A stretch of DNA of 23,542 nt from Candidatus Thiodiazotropha taylori (GTDB taxonomy: Bacteria; Pseudomonadota; Gammaproteobacteria; Chromatiales; Chromatiaceae): contig JAHRHW010000017.1 in NCBI GenBank assembly GCA_019100305.1, positions 1 through 23,542 of the forward strand, in the 5' to 3' direction. Position numbers and translations under genes: made by a program. This document shows positions 15,476 to 23,542 of the stretch, one piece after another (position 1 is the stretch's first letter; every line of letters begins with the position of its first letter). The notes beneath the pieces were generated by a model. That model ran no database searches. It was not told the DNA's origin and saw only the letters and a list, made by a program, of their open reading frames with translations.

Positions 15476-15730
15476 ATGTCAGCAATAGAGTTTTCCAATG
15501 ATGAGAAAACATTCATCGTGCATAAGATCAAAAACTATTTCCGTGAAAAACTCGATCAGGAGATAGGGCAGTTCGATGCAGAGTTTCTACTGGATTTCTT
15601 CTCTGAAGAGATCGGTTCCTATTATTACAACCGCGGCTTGCAAGATGCCCGTGCAGTGCTTGAGAGCCGGCTGGAAAATATTGATGAGGCTTTGTATGAG
15701 ATTGAAAAGCCAACTGAATTTGCACGCTAG
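15476..15730 (+). CDS. DUF2164 family protein
   Basis: 84 residues, no signal peptide or membrane span. The block FDAEFLLDFFSEEIGSYYYNRGLQDA is the family hallmark; the protein is mostly helical and acidic. Function unknown. GAGGAGAAG at the end of yajD supplies a ribosome site, and the gap to the yajD stop is three bases, so translation is probably coupled. Confidence 0.88.
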   Translation: MSAIEFSNDEKTFIVHKIKNYFREKLDQEIGQFDAEFLLDFFSEEIGSYYYNRGLQDARAVLESRLENIDEALYEIEKPTEFAR

Positions 15731-15943
15731 CTGCTATTAGTACAATCAGTTGTCTCAATTTCAATATGGGTGCAAATACGATTCACTATCTGTTTTATGC
15801 CTAAATGGAACTGCAGAGGCGGAAATAACTATAACGAACTTAATCAGTAAGTAAACTGGGTGGGGTAGGGTCATATCACACAAAGTACCCAGTGACAGTA
15901 ATCGACTTTTTTTTGGCGGCCAAACAACCAATCTTTTGAGTCG

Positions 15944-16870
15944 TTATTTGGACATGCTGTCAAGGGTCTTTTGTAACTTGCTCAATGCTTCTTCTCGCTG
16001 CTTTGAAGTTAGCCGTTGTATGTTCTGAAGTTTCCAAGTCACAGCGGGTAGGTCTTGTGCATGTGAGTGTTTCAGAAGATCCCAGTTTGGTACTCCGCTC
16101 TTGAGTGACAGCAGAAATCGTTTGTGATTATCAGTCAATTGGTGCCTTAGGATTTCTAACATTTTATGACGGGTATCTTCCAACTGCCTGACAGTAACAG
16201 TCTGTAGAGACATGCCTCGGAACTGTTGTTCAAATACCGGTTGCAGTGGCTGCAGTCTCGGTGCGAGTAGTTCAGCGATAGGGCGGTTGCTGCTTATCAG
16301 ATAGACAACGAACAGCTCCATCAACTCGGAGGTTATGCCTTCATTTTCAAGCAGTATCATCACATCAAACAGGTCGCGGGGATGTTGCCTGTCGAGAGCG
16401 GCTACCAGTTTGCCGGCATACAGTTCTTCCAGCGACAAAACCTGGGTTTCAACGTAACCAAACTGATCGGCTACTGAATCTACGACTGGGATCTCACTGG
16501 CATCAAGCACGCTGCCTCGCAGAACCGGGGAGACCTCAATCTTGATCGAAACGCCGCCGGCAGTTACCTGCAGACGCTGAGTGTAATTACCTTCTCCTGG
16601 GATCGCACTCACAAATGTTCTTGCAAGTACGCGCTCTACATCACCGGCAATCCGTTTCACTCCATCTTCAATTGCAGACAACGCGGTATCCCGGTCATCC
16701 AATGGAAGATAAGTCAGATCGATATCCACCGAGAGTCGTGGTAGGTCACGAACAAACAGATTGATTGCTGTACCGCCCTTCAGGGCAAATCGAGGCTCCT
16801 GTGCTACCAGCGGCAGAACACGCATAACAAGCTCTACCTGACGGTAATAGGGATTACTTCGGTTTAGCAT
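15944..16870 (-). CDS. AbiEii-type nucleotidyltransferase toxin
   Basis: 308 residues with the AbiEii/DUF1814 plan: FALKGGTAINLF (28-39) is the GG-S/T motif, LSVDIDLTYL (46-55) has the metal-binding D-x-D, VSIKIEVSPVL provides the third acidic strand, and LYAGKLVAALDRQHPRDLFDV (about residues 151-171) is the Lys/Arg-Asp motif near the catalytic site. AbiEii toxins are nucleotidyltransferases that stop growth, for example by modifying tRNA, and act in phage abortive infection. The C-terminal 120 residues are helical. All motifs are intact. The start overlaps the end of the antitoxin gene by 17 bases, the usual arrangement for this pair. The cognate substrate here is unknown. Confidence 0.92.
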   Translation of the reverse strand: MLNRSNPYYRQVELVMRVLPLVAQEPRFALKGGTAINLFVRDLPRLSVDIDLTYLPLDDRDTALSAIEDGVKRIAGDVERVLARTFVSAIPGEGNYTQRLQVTAGGVSIKIEVSPVLRGSVLDASEIPVVDSVADQFGYVETQVLSLEELYAGKLVAALDRQHPRDLFDVMILLENEGITSELMELFVVYLISSNRPIAELLAPRLQPLQPVFEQQFRGMSLQTVTVRQLEDTRHKMLEILRHQLTDNHKRFLLSLKSGVPNWDLLKHSHAQDLPAVTWKLQNIQRLTSKQREEALSKLQKTLDSMSK

Positions 16871-17639
16871 GGAAGGCGTCAGGTACCGTTATTTGGTAGT
16901 GCTTGTCCAGTCTGCCGCCTCGCGTAACCAAGCGTTTACCGCGTCCCAGATCGACAGCGTCTAAGTCTATGCGCTTTGTCCACGGATAGGCATAGTGGTT
17001 GGCGAGAAAAAGGAACAATCGTTTTGCCTTATTGTGAACACAAGATCCCAACAAGGCGTTGACCACAGTTGGTCGTGCTGTGGTCAGCCCTTCGAATAGC
17101 TCGGCGGCAAACGAAAATGAGGCCGGTGTCTCGTCCACTTCACTTAGAACTTCAAGGATCGCCCGCTCCGGAGCAGACACGCGTATTGTCCAGTCGCGCA
17201 CTTTTGTCGGCAGCATCACCCAAGCCTGTTCAGGGTCTTGGGTAAAGAGGCACCGGCGATGAAAAGAAAGCGGTGTATTAAGAGACACCTGTTCGACCCA
17301 GGATGGAGGCCGGTCTTTTCCCCATACATGGACGCTGGCATCGCCGCTGAGTGACAGGTAGTGGGCTAAACCCTGGCGATTGAGGGCAGTAACGCCACCG
17401 ATATGCAGCTGTCGCTGACCCAACTTTTGTAGCCCAAGTACAACCCCTTCCCAGGTAACCGGTTCACCCGGTCGGGCGTAAACACGACTGCCAAGGGACT
17501 TGAGCCATCCACTTTGTACATATTTGCGAACCAGCTGGGGAGTGTAGCCATTGGCCGATAGCCAAGTGCTGGGTATTGCTACCCCCTCAGGAATCAACTG
17601 CTGCAGCCGGTTTAATTTATCGTCTTTACGTATACCCAT
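16854..17639 (-). CDS. AbiEi-type antitoxin and autorepressor
   Basis: 261 residues. The N-terminal part (about 8-60: NRLQQLIPEGVAIPSTWL, GYTPQLVRKYVQSGWL, LGSRVYARPGEP) is the AbiEi winged-helix DNA-binding domain. The central part (IGGVTALNRQGLAHYL, then VSAPERAILEVL) and the C-terminal part match the AbiEi antitoxin domain. In type IV systems AbiEi opposes AbiEii without binding it and represses the shared promoter. The ATG at 17639 is chosen because the frame's upstream ATG (17669) falls before the likely transcription start. There is no clear ribosome site, and the predicted leader is only about a dozen bases, so translation may be near-leaderless. Confidence 0.9.
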   Translation of the reverse strand: MGIRKDDKLNRLQQLIPEGVAIPSTWLSANGYTPQLVRKYVQSGWLKSLGSRVYARPGEPVTWEGVVLGLQKLGQRQLHIGGVTALNRQGLAHYLSLSGDASVHVWGKDRPPSWVEQVSLNTPLSFHRRCLFTQDPEQAWVMLPTKVRDWTIRVSAPERAILEVLSEVDETPASFSFAAELFEGLTTARPTVVNALLGSCVHNKAKRLFLFLANHYAYPWTKRIDLDAVDLGRGKRLVTRGGRLDKHYQITVPDAFHAKPK

Positions 17640-17657
17640 GGTATATTTATAGAGTAA

Positions 17658-17687
17658 ATTATGAACCAAAGATAGGTTCTAGTTCAA
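17658..17687 (-). promoter_or_regulatory. Predicted sigma70 promoter of the abiE pair
   Basis: Read on the minus strand, TTGAAC (17682-17687) and CATAAT (17658-17663) are separated by 18 bases. They match the sigma70 consensus at 4 and 5 of 6 positions. Transcription would begin near 17651, 12 bases before the chosen AbiEi start. Confidence 0.5.
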
Positions 17688-17727
17688 TTAAACTAAAAAA
17701 AATATACTTAAGGTTTAGTTTTTTGAA
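17683..17727. promoter_or_regulatory. Inverted repeat, candidate AbiEi operator
   Basis: TTCAATTAAACTAAA (17683-17697) and TTTAGTTTTTTGAA (17714-17727) are inverted copies that differ only in the two or one bases between TTCAA and AAACTAAA. The arm nearer the gene overlaps the predicted -35 element, so a bound protein would block polymerase. AbiEi antitoxins are known to bind inverted repeats in their own promoter. Confidence 0.55.
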
Positions 17728-17829
17728 TTTAAGTGAACAATGAAAATCTAGAAAGAGAGCTGGCCCGTTTAGTGTGGAAAGGCCAACCTGAGATTGCCGT
17801 GAAGAGGGTGAAGTGTTCGTTTCTATTTT

Positions 17830-17906
<77 letters not shown>

Positions 17907-17932
17907 GAAAACGGCAGGATTCTAACAGATCC

Positions 17933-17958
17933 CATCACCGCCGGTATAGCTGGTGATG
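17933..17958. terminator. Hairpin between rpoD and tRNA-Ile
   Basis: CATCACC (17933-17939) and GGTGATG (17952-17958) form a perfect 7-bp stem with a 12-base loop, 22 bases after the rpoD stop codon. No T run follows, so it may be a rho-dependent end, an RNA-processing site or a stabiliser of the operon's 3' end. Confidence 0.4.
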
Positions 17959-17979
17959 CTACCTATCTCCAATCCGGGT

Positions 17980-19830
17980 TTAATCGTTGTCGAGGAAGCT
18001 GCGGAGTCTGTCGGAGCGGGAAGGGTGGCGCAGTTTGCGCAACGCCTTGGCTTCGATCTGACGGATACGCTCACGGGTGACGTCGAACTGTTTGCCCACT
18101 TCTTCAAGGGTGTGGTCGGTGTTCATGTCGATGCCGAAGCGCATACGCAATACTTTCGCTTCGCGGCTGGTAAGGCCGGCGAGCATGTTTTGGGTGGCTT
18201 CTCCCAGTCCCTCGGCGGTGGCCGATTCGATCGGGGATACCACACCGGAATCTTCGATGAAGTCGCCCAGGTGGGAGTCTTCGTCGTCGCCGATGGGGGT
18301 CTCCATGGAGATCGGTTCCTTGGCGATCTTCAGCACCTTGCGGATCTTGTCTTCCGGCATCTCCATGCGCTCCGCCAGCTCTTCCGGAGTGGCTTCGCGG
18401 CCCATCTCCTGGATCATCTGACGGGAAATACGGTTTAGCTTGTTGATCGTCTCGATCATGTGTACCGGGATACGGATGGTGCGGGCCTGGTCCGCGATGG
18501 AGCGGGTGATGGCCTGACGGATCCACCAGGTGGCGTAGGTCGAGAATTTGTAGCCGCGACGATATTCGAACTTGTCCACCGCCTTCATCAGGCCGATGTT
18601 GCCTTCCTGAATCAGGTCGAGGAATTGCAGACCCCGGTTGGTGTACTTCTTGGCGATCGAGATCACCAGTCGAAGGTTGGCTTCGACCATCTCTTTTTTC
18701 GCACGGCGGGCTTTCGCTTCACCGATCGACATCTTGCGGTTGGTCTCTTTGACCTCACCGATGCTCAGCTGGCAGTCGGCTTCGATGGCAACCAGACGCT
18801 TCTGGGTGCGCAGAATCTCTTCTTTGTGCTCCTGCAGGGCTTCCGCATAGGATTTGCCGCTGCTCAGCTGATCTTCGATCCACTCCAGATTGGTCTCGTT
18901 GTCCGGGAAGGAGGCGATGAACTCTTTACGCGGCATGCGCGCCTTGTCGACGCAGAGATGCATGATGATGCGCTCCTGGTTACGGATGCGCTCGATGATA
19001 TCTCTCAGGGTGGCGACCAGCAGATTGAAGGTAGCGGGCACCAGTTTGAATTCGAGGAACGTCTCGGAGACGGTATCCACCGCTTTCTGGGTTTTGCTGT
19101 TGGCCCGGCCGTTCTTTTTCAGTGAGTTGCAGAGGGCGTTGTAGCGCTTGCGCAGCTCTTTGGCCTTGGCGGCGACTTCCTCCGGGTCCGGTCCGGTATT
19201 CTCCGGTTCGTCATCTTCAGAGTCGTCGTCATCGTCGTTGTTTGCCTGGTTATCCCCGTTGGATTCCTCTTTCAGGGCCTGGGGCTGCACTGGGGTGGGA
19301 ATCTCATCTGGCTCGTTGGGATCGATGAAACCGCTGGTGATATCCGCCAGACGGGCCTCACCCTCTTCAACCTTCTCAAGCTGGGTGCAGAGCAGATCAA
19401 CAGTGGGAGGGAAGGTGGCCAGGGCGGCAGAGACCTGATTCAGGCCCTCTTCAATGCGCTTGGCGATACGCAGCTCGCCTTCACGGGTCAGCAGCTCCAC
19501 GGTACCCATCTCACGCATGTACATGCGTACCGGGTCGGTGGTGCGACCAAATTCACTGTCTACGCTGGCCAGAGCGGCAGCGGCTGCTTCAGCGGCATCC
19601 TCGTCGGTGGTGACAGCCGAATCACTCAGGGTGTTGTCTTCAAGGTCAGGCGCGGACTCATGGACAGTGATGCCCATATCATTGATCATCCTAATGATAT
19701 CCTCGATCTGTTCGGGCTCAACGATGCCTTCAGGAAGGTGATCATTAACTTCCGCGTAAGTAAGGAAACCCTGTTCCTTACCTTTTGCAATCAGTTGTTT
19801 TAATTGAGATTGCTGCTGTTCCTGGTTCAT
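17980..19830 (-). CDS. rpoD: RNA polymerase primary sigma factor (sigma70)
   Basis: 616 residues, the length of gammaproteobacterial RpoD. Region 1.1 (about 1-80) starts QQQSQLKQLIAKGKEQG. Region 1.2 (about 95-130) contains DPVRMYMREMG. A long non-conserved region includes a very acidic run (about 193-210, with DDDDDSEDDEPE). Region 2 holds NLRLVISIAKKY, GLQFLDLIQEGNIGLMKAV, FEYRRGYKFSTYATWWIRQA and IRIPVHM; region 3 follows; region 4 ends VTRERIRQIEAKALRKLRHP. It recognises housekeeping promoters. AAGGTAGAAG directly before the ATG gives a ribosome site. It is the last gene of the rpsU-yqeY-dnaG-rpoD operon. The 103-base gap after dnaG contains a weak promoter-like pair (GTGCAA, TAATAT) that might add independent transcription. 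Confidence 0.98.
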   Translation of the reverse strand: MNQEQQQSQLKQLIAKGKEQGFLTYAEVNDHLPEGIVEPEQIEDIIRMINDMGITVHESAPDLEDNTLSDSAVTTDEDAAEAAAAALASVDSEFGRTTDPVRMYMREMGTVELLTREGELRIAKRIEEGLNQVSAALATFPPTVDLLCTQLEKVEEGEARLADITSGFIDPNEPDEIPTPVQPQALKEESNGDNQANNDDDDDSEDDEPENTGPDPEEVAAKAKELRKRYNALCNSLKKNGRANSKTQKAVDTVSETFLEFKLVPATFNLLVATLRDIIERIRNQERIIMHLCVDKARMPRKEFIASFPDNETNLEWIEDQLSSGKSYAEALQEHKEEILRTQKRLVAIEADCQLSIGEVKETNRKMSIGEAKARRAKKEMVEANLRLVISIAKKYTNRGLQFLDLIQEGNIGLMKAVDKFEYRRGYKFSTYATWWIRQAITRSIADQARTIRIPVHMIETINKLNRISRQMIQEMGREATPEELAERMEMPEDKIRKVLKIAKEPISMETPIGDDEDSHLGDFIEDSGVVSPIESATAEGLGEATQNMLAGLTSREAKVLRMRFGIDMNTDHTLEEVGKQFDVTRERIRQIEAKALRKLRHPSRSDRLRSFLDND

Positions 19831-19933
19831 CTTCTACCTTGTTGTGAGACGAGGTTGGTTATGCCGAGACTGAACTCGCCATATTAGCACATTTTCATAT
19901 TGTTGCACTAGTTACAGATTGGGATGCTTTGGA

Positions 19934-21688
19934 TTACGATTTGTTTTCATCCTGTTGTTTCTTTCCCGGGTAGCGCTGTTTTATCTCTTCAAGCTGCTGT
20001 TCAGACAATTCACTTGGCGGAATATTCCCCAATTGAGGGCGTCTCTGCTTATGAAACTGCGCATTCAATCTGCGAAGTGCATCACGAAACTCTGTGGCCT
20101 GATCCATCCCAGGCAGGTCAAATTGGTAGTTCGCCTGAGCCAGTTTGTTGAGATGGGCAAAGTAGTCTGTGTCCCGCCAGCGCTCGATCAGTGCTGCTTT
20201 ACTAAGCGTAGGTTGACTTCTAATAATTTCAAGTAGTTGCTTGAGAATTGTGATGCCCGGATTATCCCAACCCTGCCAGTCTGCAGAGACCTCATCAGCC
20301 ACTTCATAGAGATCGGGATGGTCGAGCAATAGTGCAATAGCGGTGCGGATTGGGGTGGGTGCCTGAGACTTGTTCGGCGTCGCTTTTGCTGGTTTCCTTT
20401 GGGGTGTGGTTGGTGCGTCGTCCAGGTGTCCCGCTTTCAGGCCGACCAACTCTTCCAGTCGCTCGAACATCATCTGCCGGAATACCCCTTTGGGTAGCTT
20501 CTCCAGGTGAGGTTTGGCCAGTTGGGCCAGTTTGGCGCGGCCGTCGATACTCTCCATGTGCACCTGGGATGAGAGGTGTTGTAGAAGGAACTCGGAAAGG
20601 GGTGTGGCTGCTTCGATGCGCCGCTGGAAGGCTTCGCGGCCCTCTTTGCGTACCTGGGTATCCGGGTCTTCACCCTGGGGCAGAAACAGAAATCGCACTT
20701 CCCGGCCATCCCGCATCAGCGGCAGGCTGGTGTTGAGTGCCTTCCAGGCCGCATCCCGACCGGCCCGGTCCCCATCGAAGCAGAAGATCACTTCCGGGCA
20801 GTTGCGAAAGATCAGCTCCAGATGCTCGTGGGTGGTGGCGGTTCCCAGCGTTGCCACGGCGTTTTGTATGTTGTGTTGCGCCAGCGCCACCACATCCATA
20901 TAGCCTTCGACCACCAGCAGGTTGCTGATCTCCCGGTTGGCCTGACGGGCTTCGTAGAGGCCGTAGAGTTCCCGGCCTTTGTGAAACAGGGAGGTTTCGG
21001 GGGAGTTCAGGTATTTGGGCTTGTCGTCTCCCAGCACCCGGCCGCCAAAACCGATCGTTCTGCCGCGGGGATCCCGGATCGGAAATATGATCCGGTTTCT
21101 GAAGCGATCGTACTGTTTGCCGTTGCTCTCACTCAGCAGGCCGCACTTGTTGAGCCTCTCAAGGCTCGTTTTGTCGTCGCCCAATGTGCCGGTCAGGTTG
21201 TTCCAACCGGGTGGAGCGAAGCCGATCCCGTAGTTGGCAGCGATCTGGCCGCTCATGCCCCTCGATTTCAGATAGTCCACCGCAGCCGGGCTCTCAGCAT
21301 GGTGTTTGAGTTGCTGCTGATAGAAGCGGGCGGCCTTTTCCATCAGCTCATAGAGCGGCCTTAAGTCTGGTCCCTGCTCATTTCCCCCCTCTCTGGGGAC
21401 TTCCAGGCCGGCCGACTGGGCCAGCTCTTCGACCGCTTCAACAAATCCCAGGTTGTCATACTCCATGAGAAAGCCGATCGCCGAGCCGTGGGCGCCGCAA
21501 CCGAAGCAGTGGTAGAACTGTTTGCTGGGGCTGACGGTGAAGGAGGGGGTTTTTTCATCATGAAACGGACAGCAGGCCTGGAACTCCTTGCCAGCCTTTT
21601 TCAGCGGTACCCGTCGGTTGATGACATCGACGATGTCAACCCGATTGAGAAGCTGATCGATAAAGTGTGTGGGGATCTTTCCTGCCAT
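19934..21688 (-). CDS. dnaG: DNA primase
   Basis: 584 residues, typical of bacterial primase. The CHC2 zinc-binding domain has C40, H43, C61 and C64 (CCPFHDEKTPSF, HCFGCGAHG). The RNA polymerase core follows (DYLKSRGMSG, YGIGFAPPGW, GRTIGFGGRVLGDDKPKYLN). The TOPRIM part has the glutamate in VVEGYMDVVAL and the aspartates in FCFDGDRAGRDAAW. A linker rich in Pro, Lys and Thr (near PQRKPAKATPNKS) leads to the helical C-terminal domain that binds DnaB helicase. It makes replication primers. The ribosome site is weak (ACTGACAACT before the ATG), consistent with the low expression of primase relative to its operon neighbours, a known feature of this operon. Confidence 0.98.
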   Translation of the reverse strand: MAGKIPTHFIDQLLNRVDIVDVINRRVPLKKAGKEFQACCPFHDEKTPSFTVSPSKQFYHCFGCGAHGSAIGFLMEYDNLGFVEAVEELAQSAGLEVPREGGNEQGPDLRPLYELMEKAARFYQQQLKHHAESPAAVDYLKSRGMSGQIAANYGIGFAPPGWNNLTGTLGDDKTSLERLNKCGLLSESNGKQYDRFRNRIIFPIRDPRGRTIGFGGRVLGDDKPKYLNSPETSLFHKGRELYGLYEARQANREISNLLVVEGYMDVVALAQHNIQNAVATLGTATTHEHLELIFRNCPEVIFCFDGDRAGRDAAWKALNTSLPLMRDGREVRFLFLPQGEDPDTQVRKEGREAFQRRIEAATPLSEFLLQHLSSQVHMESIDGRAKLAQLAKPHLEKLPKGVFRQMMFERLEELVGLKAGHLDDAPTTPQRKPAKATPNKSQAPTPIRTAIALLLDHPDLYEVADEVSADWQGWDNPGITILKQLLEIIRSQPTLSKAALIERWRDTDYFAHLNKLAQANYQFDLPGMDQATEFRDALRRLNAQFHKQRRPQLGNIPPSELSEQQLEEIKQRYPGKKQQDENKS

Positions 21689-21763
21689 AGTTGTCAGTTG
21701 GCCACAGTGGAGGCCCTGACAGCAAGGATAACCGAAACTAGAGAGAGCTGCTTCAGCGGGGTA

Positions 21764-22207
21764 TTATCCGGCCAGCTTTTGTTTAACCAGGCCGCTGACC
21801 TTGCCCATGTCAGCACGACCCTGCATCTGAGGTTTGAGCTTGCCCATCACCTTGCCCATGTCCTGCATACCGGCGGCACCGACTTCCTGAATGGCGCTTT
21901 CGATCATGCTGGCGACTTCCTCATCACTCAGACCGGCAGGGAGATACTCTTCGATGATGGCGATTTCGCTTTTTTCCTGGTCTGCCAGCTCCTGGCGACC
22001 GGCGGATTCGTACTGTTCCACTGAATCCCGGCGCTGTTTGATCATCTTATCCAGGATGGCCAGAACCTGACTGTCGTCAAGTTCTGCCCGCTCGTCGACC
22101 TCACGTTGTTTGATTGCCGCAGTGATCAGCCTCAAGGTGCCTAAACGCTCCTTGTCCTTGGCTTTCATGGCCGTCTTGACATCATCTTGGATGCGCTGTT
22201 TCAACAT
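21764..22207 (-). CDS. yqeY: YqeY / GatB-like protein
   Basis: 147 residues, usual length. It begins LKQRIQDDVKTAMKAKDKER, then TLRLITAAIKQREVDER and LAILDKMIKQRRDSVEQY, and ends with the GatB-YqeY tail (DMGKVMGKLKPQMQGRADM, GKVSGLVKQKL). The tail is related to the tRNA-binding domain of the amidotransferase subunit GatB, so a tRNA-linked role is suspected but not proven. It lies between rpsU and dnaG, a frequent position in Proteobacteria. No Shine-Dalgarno is evident before its ATG, 34 bases after rpsU. Confidence 0.95.
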   Translation of the reverse strand: MLKQRIQDDVKTAMKAKDKERLGTLRLITAAIKQREVDERAELDDSQVLAILDKMIKQRRDSVEQYESAGRQELADQEKSEIAIIEEYLPAGLSDEEVASMIESAIQEVGAAGMQDMGKVMGKLKPQMQGRADMGKVSGLVKQKLAG

Positions 22208-22241
22208 GGAGGAGTCCGTGAGGGTCTGACGGGATCAGCGA

Positions 22242-22457
22242 TCAGTACTGACGTTCGAACCGACGGCTCTCGCGGGAGACCTTCTTCAGGTTGCGCTTTA
22301 CGGCAGCAGCGGCTTTGCGCTTGCGTTCCCAGGTGGGCTTTTCATAGAACTCACGGCGACGGACTTCGGCAAGAATACCGGCCTTCTCGCAGGAGCGCTT
22401 GAAACGGCGCATGGCAACTTCAAATGGTTCGTTCTCTTTAACGTGTACGTTTGGCAT
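22242..22457 (-). CDS. rpsU: Ribosomal protein bS21
   Basis: 71 residues, full length. It matches S21 throughout: PNVHVKENEPFEVAMRRFKR, SCEKAGILAEVRRREFYEKP, then a basic Arg/Lys-rich tail ending RRFERQY. It binds the 30S platform and is needed for initiation with Shine-Dalgarno-containing messages. First gene of the operon with yqeY, dnaG and rpoD; GAGG stands 11 bases before the ATG. Confidence 0.98.
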   Translation of the reverse strand: MPNVHVKENEPFEVAMRRFKRSCEKAGILAEVRRREFYEKPTWERKRKAAAAVKRNLKKVSRESRRFERQY

Positions 22458-22508
22458 CTATGCTGTATCCTCGCTACTTTTAGCTTCGCCGACAATCGAA
22501 AGGCGGGA

Positions 22509-22537
22509 ATTCTACTCATTGCCACCCGAGTTTGCAA
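22509..22537 (-). promoter_or_regulatory. Predicted sigma70 promoter of rpsU-yqeY-dnaG-rpoD
   Basis: On the minus strand TTGCAA (22532-22537) and TAGAAT (22509-22514) are separated by exactly 17 bases and match the consensus at 4 and 5 of 6 positions. Transcription would start about 45 bases before rpsU. The 119-base gap to divergent tsaD holds no better candidate on this strand. Confidence 0.6.
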
Positions 22538-22576
22538 AGGTGTGGCGTAAAAAAATCGGTTTGAATCCACATCACT

Positions 22577-23542
22577 ATGCGAATTTTAGGTATTGAGACC
22601 TCCTGTGACGAGACCGGGGTTGCTATATACGACCATGATGAGGGGTTATTGGCGGAGGCTCTGCACAGTCAGATTGCTATTCATCAGGAGTATGGTGGGG
22701 TGGTGCCTGAATTGGCGTCCCGGGACCATGTGCGCAAGCTGCTGCCACTGATCCGCCAGCTGTTCGCGGATGCAGATATCGGCCAGCAGAGCCTTGATGG
22801 CGTCGCCTTTACCACAGGCCCCGGCCTGGTGGGGGCGCTGATGGTCGGTGCTTCGGTAGGGCGCAGTCTGGCCTGGGCCTGGGGGGTACCGGCGATCGGA
22901 GTACACCATATGGAGGGGCATCTGCTGGCGCCGATGCTGGAGGCAGAGCCTCCTGAGTTTCCCTTCATCGCCATGCTGGTTTCCGGTGGGCACACCCAAC
23001 TGGTGGAGGTGCAGGGTGTCGGCCACTACCGGTTGATGGGGGATTCATTGGATGATGCAGCCGGCGAGGCCTTCGATAAAACCGCGAAACTGCTGGATCT
23101 GCCCTATCCAGGTGGGCCTGAGCTCTCCAAACTGGCGACCCAGGGGAGTCCTGATCGCTATCGGTTTCCCCGCCCGATGACCGACCGTCCCGGCCTCGAT
23201 TTCAGTTTCAGTGGCCTCAAGACCTTTGCCCTGAACACCCTGCAGGATGCGGCCAAAGCGGAGGGGGAGCCGATTTCAGAACAGACCCGGGCCGATATCG
23301 CCCGTGCTTTCGAAGAGGCGGTGGTGGATACCTTGATGATCAAGTGTCGGCGCGCGGTGCGCGAGACTGGGATCAAGCGCCTGATCATGGCAGGTGGTGT
23401 CAGCGCCAATCAACACTTACGGGAGCGGATTGGCGAGATGATGACCAAGGAGGGTGGGGCGGCCTACTATCCCAGGCTGAAGTTCTGCACCGACAATGGG
23501 GCGATGATCGCTTATGCCGGGTGTCAGCGGTTGATGGCCGGT
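22577..23542 (+). CDS. tsaD: tRNA threonylcarbamoyladenosine synthase subunit TsaD, 3' end cut off
   Basis: 322 residues are visible and the frame is open at the right edge; about 15-20 residues are probably missing relative to the usual length. The start MRILGIETSCDETGVAIYD is the family signature. The metal ligands H111 and H115 are in HHMEGH, the nucleotide-binding motif is LVSGGHTQLV, and D306 is in CTDNGAMIAYAG. With TsaB, TsaE and TsaC it makes the t6A modification at position 37 of ANN-decoding tRNAs in the cytoplasm. It is divergent from rpsU, the standard gammaproteobacterial order. No clear ribosome site precedes the ATG. Confidence 0.98.
   Translation, partial: MRILGIETSCDETGVAIYDHDEGLLAEALHSQIAIHQEYGGVVPELASRDHVRKLLPLIRQLFADADIGQQSLDGVAFTTGPGLVGALMVGASVGRSLAWAWGVPAIGVHHMEGHLLAPMLEAEPPEFPFIAMLVSGGHTQLVEVQGVGHYRLMGDSLDDAAGEAFDKTAKLLDLPYPGGPELSKLATQGSPDRYRFPRPMTDRPGLDFSFSGLKTFALNTLQDAAKAEGEPISEQTRADIARAFEEAVVDTLMIKCRRAVRETGIKRLIMAGGVSANQHLRERIGEMMTKEGGAAYYPRLKFCTDNGAMIAYAGCQRLMAG

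Overview
The window reads as chromosomal DNA of a gammaproteobacterium, most likely a sulfur-oxidising or otherwise respiratory one. This is inferred from the conserved block tsaD / rpsU-yqeY-dnaG-rpoD with a tRNA-Ile(CAU) beside it, from several exported c-type cytochromes, and from rhodanese- and DsrE-like proteins. No taxonomic marker was searched.

Left part (1-3.3 kb): the 3' end of a rhodanese-domain gene, then a decayed exported-protein gene (several frameshifts, a signal peptide built from a hexanucleotide repeat), then a minus-strand pair encoding a 12-TM transporter of the ATP/ADP-translocase-like MFS type and a Tat-type aldo/keto reductase. About 1 kb without a gene follows. It carries a near-consensus FNR box and several short palindromes and leads into a large exported ten-haem cytochrome c with a PKD-like domain (4.3-6.7 kb), closed by a clear terminator.

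Middle part (7.1-14.5 kb), minus strand: an exported DsrE-like protein, a seven-bladed WD40 propeller fused to a cytochrome c, an exported dienelactone-hydrolase-like protein whose usual nucleophile and histidine appear replaced, and a translationally coupled pair of a PhnD-like periplasmic binding protein and a membrane HAMP-PAS-GGDEF-EAL c-di-GMP enzyme. A pair of inverted REP-like GC-rich hairpins lies between the WD40 and hydrolase genes.

Right part: yajD and a DUF2164 gene (plus strand), an AbiEi/AbiEii type IV toxin-antitoxin pair just beyond the 3' end of tRNA-Ile(CAU), then the core operon rpsU-yqeY-dnaG-rpoD (minus) with a recognisable sigma70 promoter, and divergent tsaD running off the right edge.

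The most notable items are the ten-haem PKD cytochrome with its regulatory leader, the WD40-cytochrome fusion, the binding-protein/c-di-GMP module, the hydrolase with a degenerate triad, and the AbiE pair with an inverted repeat overlapping its predicted promoter. I found no CRISPR array, insertion sequence or prophage.
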